Source of the DNA: an uncultured Granulosicoccus sp.
GTDB taxonomy: Bacteria; Pseudomonadota; Gammaproteobacteria; Granulosicoccales; Granulosicoccaceae
Assembly: GCA_938016235.1 (NCBI GenBank)
Contig: CALLPU010000277.1
Coordinates: 1-5,819, forward strand
Direction: 5' to 3'
Length of the DNA: 5,819 nucleotides
Position numbers and translations under genes: made by a program
The notes under the pieces: generated by a model
Told to the model about the DNA's origin: nothing
Seen by the model: the letters and a program-made list of their open reading frames with translations, nothing else
The model's database searches: none
Part shown: piece by piece, positions 1 through 3,004 of the stretch
How the letters are laid out: each line of letters begins with the position of its first letter
Position numbering within the stretch: the first letter of the stretch is position 1

Positions 1-568
1 GCACTCGACCAACCATTTCACGAGAGCAACCGACGATGCGGGCAATCTCCTGACGGGTGATGCGAATCTGCATGCCATCCGGATGAGTAATGGCATCGGG
101 CATTTTGGCAAGATCCAATAGCGTTGAGGCAACTCGACCGGTGACGTCCAGGAAAGCCAGATCGCGTACCTTGATGCTGGTTTTTCGCAATCTTGCCGCC
201 ATCTGTGTGGTCAAGGCATAGAGCAGTTCAGGCTGCTCAGCAGATAGTCTGCGGAATTGGTCGTAGTTCATTTCAGCCAGTTCGCATTTGACGCGGGCAA
301 CAACCCAGGCGCTGCGACCGGAAGCTTCATCGAACAAACCCATTTCTCCGAAAAAGTCGCCGGCACTGAGGTAGGCCAGTACGATTTCTCGTCCGTCATC
401 GTCTTCAATCACGACACTGACAGATCCGTCGACGATATAGTACAAGGTCTCAGGAACGTCACCATGATGAATGATGGTGGTTTTTGCCGGATACTGTCGT
501 CTGTGGCTGCTTCTTAAAAACAAGTCCAACCATTCAACAGGCGGCGGTGCAATACGTGGCGCCAGCAT
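1..568 (-). CDS. crp: cAMP receptor protein (Crp/Vfr type), C-terminus cut off by window edge
   Basis: Global transcription regulator that binds cAMP and then recognises promoter DNA. The 189 visible codons match E. coli CRP and Pseudomonas Vfr closely over their whole length as I recall them. Residues about 20-110 form the cyclic-nucleotide-binding barrel; the phosphate-binding cassette is visible as FFGEMG (72-77) and GRSAWV (84-89). The usual cAMP contacts are present: G74, E75, R85, S86, T130, S131. The long dimer helix runs about 112-138, followed by the hinge FLDVTGRVA (139-147). The helix-turn-helix starts with ITRQEIARIVGCSREMVGR (170-188), with the DNA-contacting R183, E184 and R188 conserved, so CRP-like site specificity is expected. 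The reading frame runs off position 1; about 20-30 residues are missing by comparison with the 210-residue E. coli protein. The ATG is supported by a GGAGAG seven bases upstream. Divergent from the yhfA-like gene. Confidence 0.96.
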   Translation of the reverse strand, partial: MLAPRIAPPPVEWLDLFLRSSHRRQYPAKTTIIHHGDVPETLYYIVDGSVSVVIEDDDGREIVLAYLSAGDFFGEMGLFDEASGRSAWVVARVKCELAEMNYDQFRRLSAEQPELLYALTTQMAARLRKTSIKVRDLAFLDVTGRVASTLLDLAKMPDAITHPDGMQIRITRQEIARIVGCSREMVGRV

Positions 569-575
569 TTTATGT

Positions 576-581
576 CTCTCC
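576..581 (-). promoter_or_regulatory. Ribosome-binding site of crp
   Basis: On the minus strand GGAGAG sits seven bases before the ATG at 568, a standard Shine-Dalgarno distance. It fixes the crp start. Confidence 0.75.
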
Positions 582-585
582 GTAC

Positions 586-705
586 TCAAAGTTTGCGCAA
601 GAACCGGGTGGGTCTCAGTTGACCGTCCAGGCTGTTTTTGTCTAACGTCAAACATTGATCGGCGGTGTTTTTGAATTCTTCAATAAAATCGGCGCCATTT
701 CGCAT
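586..705 (-). CDS. Possible 39-residue ORF upstream of crp (uncertain)
   Basis: An ATG-to-TGA frame of 39 codons lies between the divergent genes and stops 17 bases before the crp ATG, with the crp ribosome-binding site in the gap. The peptide starts MRNGADFIEEFKNTADQ and ends RPTRFLRKL: an acidic first half, a basic end, one cysteine, no obvious signal peptide or membrane segment. I do not recognise it. The ATG has no good Shine-Dalgarno sequence, which argues against translation from that codon. The frame stays open further upstream into the antisense of the yhfA-like gene, so it may be chance. If real it could act as a leader ORF coupled to crp translation. Confidence 0.2.
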   Translation of the reverse strand: MRNGADFIEEFKNTADQCLTLDKNSLDGQLRPTRFLRKL

Positions 706-720
706 GTCCGGTTTCGAACA

Positions 721-726
721 AGAGGG
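721..726 (+). promoter_or_regulatory. Ribosome-binding site for the TTG start of the OsmC gene
   Basis: AGAGGG ends nine bases before the TTG at 736. It supports the TTG start over the ATG at 766, which lacks a purine-rich stretch at the right distance. Confidence 0.55.
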
Positions 727-735
727 TAAGTAACG

Positions 736-1152
736 TTGCACGCGCGAGTAAAATGGCTTGATCATATGAGCTTTGTTGGTGAGTCCGGCAGTGGCCATTC
801 CGTTGTCATGGATGGTTCACCGGAACACGGTGGTCGAAATCTCGGTGTCAGGCCCATGGAGATGCTGCTTATTGGTCTGGGCGGCTGTACCGCATTTGAT
901 GTTGTGCTCATGTTGCAAAAGTCTCGCCAGAACGTTGTGGACGTTGAGGTGAGCCTGGATGCCGAGCGGGCAGAGGATGTACCCCACGTTTTTACAGCGA
1001 TTCAGGCGCACTTCAAGGTGTGGGGGACAGATCTGAATGCCAAACATGTGGAGCGCGCTGTCAACCTGTCTGCCGAGAAGTATTGCTCGGCAACCAAGAT
1101 GCTGGAAAAGAGCGCAGACATCACTTATACGTGGGAAATAGTCTCTATATAG
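736..1152 (+). CDS. yhfA: OsmC family protein, YhfA type
   Basis: OsmC/Ohr-superfamily protein of 138 residues, cytoplasmic, probably a dimer. Family members use a reactive cysteine pair to reduce (organic) peroxides, but the substrate of the YhfA branch is not established to my knowledge. The N-terminus MHARVKWLDHMSFVGESGSGH lines up with E. coli YhfA from its first residue, which favours the TTG start at 736; beginning at ATG 766 would remove the first conserved strand. The two family cysteines are present: C51 in GLGGCTAFDV and C117 in LSAEKYCSATKML. The PMEM motif (40-43) opens the central helix. The length matches the roughly 134-residue E. coli protein. It is divergent from crp, as in E. 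coli. It ends with TAG; no intrinsic terminator follows until 1662, so either transcription ends by another mechanism or the transcript has a long 3' untranslated region. Peroxide reduction is inferred from the superfamily only. Confidence 0.93.
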   Translation: MHARVKWLDHMSFVGESGSGHSVVMDGSPEHGGRNLGVRPMEMLLIGLGGCTAFDVVLMLQKSRQNVVDVEVSLDAERAEDVPHVFTAIQAHFKVWGTDLNAKHVERAVNLSAEKYCSATKMLEKSADITYTWEIVSI

Positions 1153-1214
1153 GTGCACGCGACAAGTGCTGATAGAGGTGCCGCAATGGTGGGGAACGGT
1201 GTGTGTGCAGCCGC

Positions 1215-1295
1215 TGTGATGAGTATTGCCCTGCGTCTGCTGTTGCGCCCTGATGCGGTGGCAGATGCCGGAATACGTTAGGGTTATTCATCACA
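1215..1295 (+). repeat. Wide inverted repeat with 11-bp arms downstream of osmC gene
   Basis: TGTGATGAGTA (1215-1225) is complementary to TATTCATCACA (1285-1295) over 11 positions, with one G-U wobble in RNA. The 59-base loop contains further GC-rich partial complements (TCTGC and GCAGA). There is no U-tract after it, so it is not an intrinsic terminator. It could protect the 3' end of the osmC mRNA or be a binding site; function unknown. Confidence 0.45.
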
Positions 1296-1382
1296 CAACC
1301 ACTTTCAATAATTTTGAATTGCGTCACAGTATTCTTCACCACTACCTGAGTTCGACTACCTCCCGGGGTCGGACCACGCCGG

Positions 1383-1412
1383 TGTAAATGCACCGCTACA
1401 TTTACAGATAAT
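1383..1412 (+). promoter_or_regulatory. 24-bp dyad abutting a -10-like box
   Basis: TGTAAATG (1383-1390) and CATTTACA (1399-1406) form a perfect 8-bp dyad with an 8-base centre. GATAAT (1407-1412, five of six matches to the sigma-70 -10) follows immediately, and TATAAC (1417-1422) is a second -10-like box. The surrounding 1399-1445 is AT-rich. This has the look of an operator placed just upstream of a -10 element, but no good -35 is visible (best: TGTAAA at 18 bp). The factor is not identified; the spacing does not fit the TyrR box TGTAAA-N6-TTTACA. Confidence 0.35.
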
Positions 1413-1445
1413 GCAATATAACGCAGTTAAAGCGATGAATTGAAA

Positions 1446-1486
1446 TGCCACCCCGGGCAACATGCGGTTTGTGCAGCGGGGTGGCA
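1446..1486 (+). repeat. Perfect 10-bp inverted repeat (stem-loop)
   Basis: TGCCACCCCG (1446-1455) and CGGGGTGGCA (1477-1486) are perfectly complementary, with a 21-base loop. No T-run follows on the plus strand; on the minus strand the stem is followed by TTTCAATT, a weak tract. It is probably an RNA stem in a transcript starting near 1420, but a minus-strand terminator cannot be excluded. Confidence 0.6.
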
Positions 1487-1584
1487 CTGATCGAACGCGC
1501 GGTTGCTGTCAGAATATTGTCTACCTGGAGATTCAAGGCAGAGCGAACGAAAACAATTTTTTGCACTCAATTCAGGAGAAAGAT

Positions 1585-1686
1585 GTGAACTGGCCCGTGC
1601 TTTGCAAATACATTGGCCACGCAAGTGAAGTTTTCTCCTCCATCATCCCTGAGATGATTTGCAGCGCGGCCTCTATGCCGCGCTGA
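1585..1686 (+). CDS. Possible 33-residue ORF inside the hairpin region (uncertain)
   Basis: A GTG at 1585 lies six bases after AGGAG (1574-1578), an excellent Shine-Dalgarno arrangement, and opens 33 codons (MNWPVLCKYIGHASEVFSS..., ending MPR) to a TGA at 1684-1686. The TGA is formed by the last bases of the terminator stem. The Shine-Dalgarno sequence is the left arm of the AGGAGAAA/TTTCTCCT hairpin, so it would be hidden in the folded RNA. The peptide contains two cysteines and no recognised motif. It may be a leader peptide, or the purine run may serve only the RNA structure. No homologue is known to me. Confidence 0.2.
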   Translation: MNWPVLCKYIGHASEVFSSIIPEMICSAASMPR

Positions 1687-1693
1687 ATTTTTT
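1662..1693 (+). terminator. Strong intrinsic terminator upstream of rplM promoter
   Basis: CAGCGCGGC (1662-1670), loop CTCTAT, GCCGCGCTG (1677-1685): a perfect 9-bp GC-rich stem, then AATTTTTT (1686-1693). The T-run lies only on the plus-strand side, so it ends rightward transcription. It isolates the rplM-rpsI operon from upstream reading, or acts as an attenuator. Confidence 0.85.
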
Positions 1694-1707
1694 CCACTTG
1701 CTTCTCC

Positions 1708-1752
1708 CCGAGTTTCCCCGCGAAAAGCCGAGTTTGATGCCGGATCCGAGTT
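1708..1752 (+). repeat. Three direct CCGAGTT repeats
   Basis: CCGAGTT occurs at 1708-1714, 1728-1734 and 1746-1752, i.e. at intervals of 20 and 18 bases, 60-100 bp upstream of the rplM -35 box. The spacing of about two helical turns would place them on one DNA face, as for an activator, but seven bases repeated three times could be chance. Confidence 0.35.
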
Positions 1753-1811
1753 CCGTCCGCCCGCATGCGGCTGTCGTGTTAACTATCCAGTGGGAAATGT
1801 GTGCCGGATGG

Positions 1812-1840
1812 TTGAGATTCGCTGAATCCTCCATTACAAT
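1812..1840 (+). promoter_or_regulatory. Sigma-70 promoter of rplM-rpsI
   Basis: TTGAGA (1812-1817), 17-bp spacer, TACAAT (1835-1840): four of six and five of six consensus matches at ideal spacing. Transcription should start near 1847, giving a leader of about 37 bases before the GTG at 1884. A GC-rich GGCGGG after the -10 overlaps the likely start, a feature often linked to stringent control of ribosomal promoters (inference). Confidence 0.75.
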
Positions 1841-1883
1841 GGCGGGCTAAGTTTAGACTACGCCCTACCGAGATATCCCCACC

Positions 1884-2321
1884 GTGAACAAGACTACCGT
1901 CAGCGCAAAACCTGCAGAGGTTAAACGTGAATGGTTCGTTATCGATGCAGAAGGCAAGACGCTCGGTAATGTTGCGACTGAATGCGCGCGCAGATTGCGC
2001 GGCAAGCACAAGCCGACCTACACACCGCATGTTGATACCGGCGACTATATGGTCGTCATCAACGCATCCAAAGTGGTTGTGACTGGTAACAAGGCGAAGA
2101 ACAAGATGTACCACCACCATACCGGGTATATCGGCAATCTGAAATCCACCAATTTCGAGAAGCTGCAGCAGACACACCCGGAGCGAATCATCGAGCTGGC
2201 AGTCAAGGGCATGCTTCCCAAGAATCCGCTGGGTCGGGCCATGTACGGCAAATTGCGTGTATTCGCCGATGCCAAACACACTCATCAGGCACAACAGCCC
2301 CAGCTTCTGGAACTCAAATAA
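1884..2321 (+). CDS. rplM: 50S ribosomal protein L13
   Basis: Early-assembling large-subunit ribosomal protein that binds 23S rRNA; in E. coli L13 also represses translation of its own operon through the mRNA leader. The 145 residues match E. coli L13 (142) throughout: KREWFVIDA (14-22), the highly conserved RRLRGKHKPTYTPHVDTGDY (36-55), VTGNK (66-70), YHHHTGYIG (76-84), and the L13 signature MLPKNPLGRAMYGKLRVFA (110-128), ending HQAQQPQLLELK. The start is a GTG at 1884; an ATG would only occur far inside the conserved domain, so the GTG is needed. No convincing Shine-Dalgarno sequence precedes it (only GAG about 11 bases away), unusual for such a highly expressed gene and compatible with leader-dependent control. 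The stop codon TAA overlaps the rpsI ATG by one base, so translation is probably coupled. It has its own promoter at 1812-1840. Confidence 0.98.
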   Translation: MNKTTVSAKPAEVKREWFVIDAEGKTLGNVATECARRLRGKHKPTYTPHVDTGDYMVVINASKVVVTGNKAKNKMYHHHTGYIGNLKSTNFEKLQQTHPERIIELAVKGMLPKNPLGRAMYGKLRVFADAKHTHQAQQPQLLELK

Positions 2322-2713
2322 TGGCTGCACAACAGTTCTACGGCACCGGTCGCCGGAAATCTTCTACAGCGCGTGTTTTCATGCACTCCGGAAGCGGCAA
2401 GATCGTCGTCAACAACAAGCCGCTGGATGAGTACTTCGGTCGAAAGACGGCACACATGATCGTTCGCCAGCCGCTGGAGCGAACCGATACGCTTGCAAAC
2501 TTCGATTTCAAGATCACCGTCAAAGGTGGTGGTGGCAGCGGTCAGGCAGGCGCTATTCGGCTCGGCATCTCCCGTGCACTGTTGGCCTATGACGAGACGT
2601 TGCGTCCTTCATTGCGCGGTGCTGGCTTCCTGACTCGCGATGCGCGAGAAGTGGAACGCAAGAAAGTCGGTCTGCGCAAAGCGCGAAAGGCCACTCAGTA
2701 CTCGAAGCGATAA
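2321..2713 (+). CDS. rpsI: 30S ribosomal protein S9
   Basis: Small-subunit head protein whose C-terminal tail reaches the P site and contacts the anticodon stem-loop of the tRNA. It has 130 residues, exactly the E. coli length. Visible family marks: GTGRRKSSTARVF (8-20), EYFGR (37-41), the S9 signature GGGGSGQAGAIRLGISRAL (69-87), FLTRDAREVERKKVGLRKARK (103-123), and the terminal SKR ending in the conserved R130. The ATG shares its A with the last base of the rplM stop codon (TAATG), so ribosomes finishing L13 can re-initiate; no separate strong ribosome-binding site is seen. Conserved rplM-rpsI pair in bacteria; its transcript ends at the terminator at 2780-2803. Confidence 0.98.
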   Translation: MAAQQFYGTGRRKSSTARVFMHSGSGKIVVNNKPLDEYFGRKTAHMIVRQPLERTDTLANFDFKITVKGGGGSGQAGAIRLGISRALLAYDETLRPSLRGAGFLTRDAREVERKKVGLRKARKATQYSKR

Positions 2714-2771
2714 TCGCTTTCTACCGGGCTATCGCTGGATAGCTCAGGCAGGATCCGCAGTCTGGCGGATC
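2705..2771 (+). other. Three consecutive small hairpins after rpsI
   Basis: AAGCG/CGCTT (2705-2709, 2715-2719, spanning the rpsI stop), GCTATC/GATAGC (2728-2733, 2738-2743) and GATCCGC/GCGGATC (2752-2758, 2765-2771) each form a perfect short stem with a 4-6 base loop, directly before the terminator. They probably shape or protect the 3' end of the ribosomal protein mRNA. Confidence 0.55.
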
Positions 2772-2779
2772 AGCAAAAG

Positions 2780-2803
2780 AGCCCCGCATGCCGGGGCTTT
2801 TTT
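2780..2803 (+). terminator. Intrinsic terminator of rplM-rpsI operon
   Basis: AGCCCCG (2780-2786), loop CATGC, CGGGGCT (2792-2798), then a run of six Ts (2798-2803). It lies 67 bases after the rpsI stop. A preceding AAAAG gives only a weak reverse-direction U-run, so it acts mainly on the plus strand. Confidence 0.93.
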
Positions 2804-3004
2804 GTGGCAATCGAAAAACGCGTCTTGAGCGTGGGGTAACTGATCATGCATACGAATGCGGCTGACAGGCTTATAACGCTCATAACGCTAATAACGATTG
2901 ACCTGACGGTTGTATCAGTGGTCGGGTAGCCATGCCATCGCGTACCATGAATACTTCCTGTAGCCTCCTTATACAAGAGTGTCATTGAGTGTACCGTTCA
3001 AGTT
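2804..3004 (+). promoter_or_regulatory. Upstream region of the FAD/Fe-S oxidoreductase
   Basis: The 201 bp must contain the promoter of the downstream gene because a strong terminator precedes it. No clear -35/-10 pair is visible; partial boxes include CTGACA (2862-2867), TTGACC (2898-2903) and TATAC (2970-2974). A tandem repeat lies at 2871-2897. An imperfect dyad (GACCTGA at 2900-2906 against TCAGTGGTC at 2915-2923) lies just after it. Confidence 0.4.
2871..2897 (+). repeat. Three tandem 9-base repeats, consensus TNATAACGC
   Basis: TTATAACGC, TCATAACGC and TAATAACGA follow each other without gaps, differing mainly in the second base. They lie about 110-135 bp before the oxidoreductase start. 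They could be an operator array for a regulator of that gene or a chance short tandem duplication. Confidence 0.5.

Larger units (their letters stand above)
569..735. promoter_or_regulatory. Divergent crp / yhfA-like control region
   Basis: The 167 bp between the two divergent starts must hold both promoters unless leaders overlap genes. I see no textbook sigma-70 promoter. The best plus-strand candidate is TTGACC (619-624) with TAACGT (643-648) at 18-bp spacing, which is weak in the -10. A short dyad TTGAA-TTC-TTCAA lies at about 671-683. I searched by eye for TGTGA-N6-TCACA and found no clear CRP site, so autoregulation as known for E. coli crp is not supported by the visible sequence. Confidence 0.4.
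1574..1693 (+). ncRNA. Candidate structured small RNA or leader RNA ending in terminator
   Basis: Three hairpins follow one another. AGGAGAAA (1574-1581) pairs with TTTCTCCT (1632-1639), enclosing a TGGCC (1591-1595)/GGCCA (1615-1619) stem. ATCATC (1642-1647) pairs with GATGAT (1653-1658) around a 5-base loop. Then comes the 9-bp terminator stem with six Ts. No annotated gene precedes the terminator for about 500 bases, so the transcript it ends is either an independent small RNA, the long tail of the osmC mRNA, or a leader. The 5' end is not determined: a start near 1419-1429 would follow from the -10-like boxes at 1407-1422 and would include the 1446-1486 stem. No known RNA family is recognised (not 6S, SRP, RNase P or tmRNA by their key motifs). 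Confidence 0.35.
1153..1883. other. 730-bp stretch without a convincing protein gene
   Basis: All frames are broken into short pieces with no recognisable protein on either strand. The plus frame continues open past the osmC stop to a TAG at 1279-1281 and contains an ATG at 1186 with GAGG seven bases upstream (31 codons, MVGNGVCAAAVMSIALRLLL..., hydrophobic in the middle); I do not recognise it. From 1383 to 1693 the sequence is rich in inverted repeats and ends in an intrinsic terminator. From 1694 to 1811 there are direct repeats and a CCGCATGCGG palindrome (1761-1770) ahead of the rplM promoter. Confidence 0.7.

Noticed and set aside
257..517. 86-codon plus-strand frame
   Set aside because: It is antisense to crp, whose protein match is unmistakable.
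569..735. CRP autoregulatory site
   Set aside because: No sequence close to TGTGA-N6-TCACA is visible in the spacer, so it is not reported as a site.
1345..1378. GAGTTCGACT resembling a tRNA/tmRNA T-loop followed by ACCA
   Set aside because: No matching acceptor or D-arm upstream and no proper T-stem; chance similarity.
1383..1406. TyrR box
   Set aside because: The half-sites TGTAAA and TTTACA match, but the spacing is 12 instead of 6 bases.
1659..1850. 63-codon plus-strand frame reaching the rplM promoter
   Set aside because: It runs through the terminator and the promoter, has no ribosome-binding site, and the peptide is unrecognised.
1779..2330. 183-codon minus-strand frame opposite rplM
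   Set aside because: It lies fully antisense to a certain ribosomal protein gene; the peptide is not recognisable and mirrors rplM codon bias.
2728..2771. tRNA-like piece (GGATAGCTCAGG resembles a D-arm)
   Set aside because: There is no acceptor pairing, anticodon arm or TTCRA T-loop; the bases are explained by the small hairpins after rpsI.
2770..2985. 71-codon minus-strand frame with a hydrophobic stretch
   Set aside because: It ends inside the rpsI terminator and lacks a recognisable protein; its start has no supporting context.
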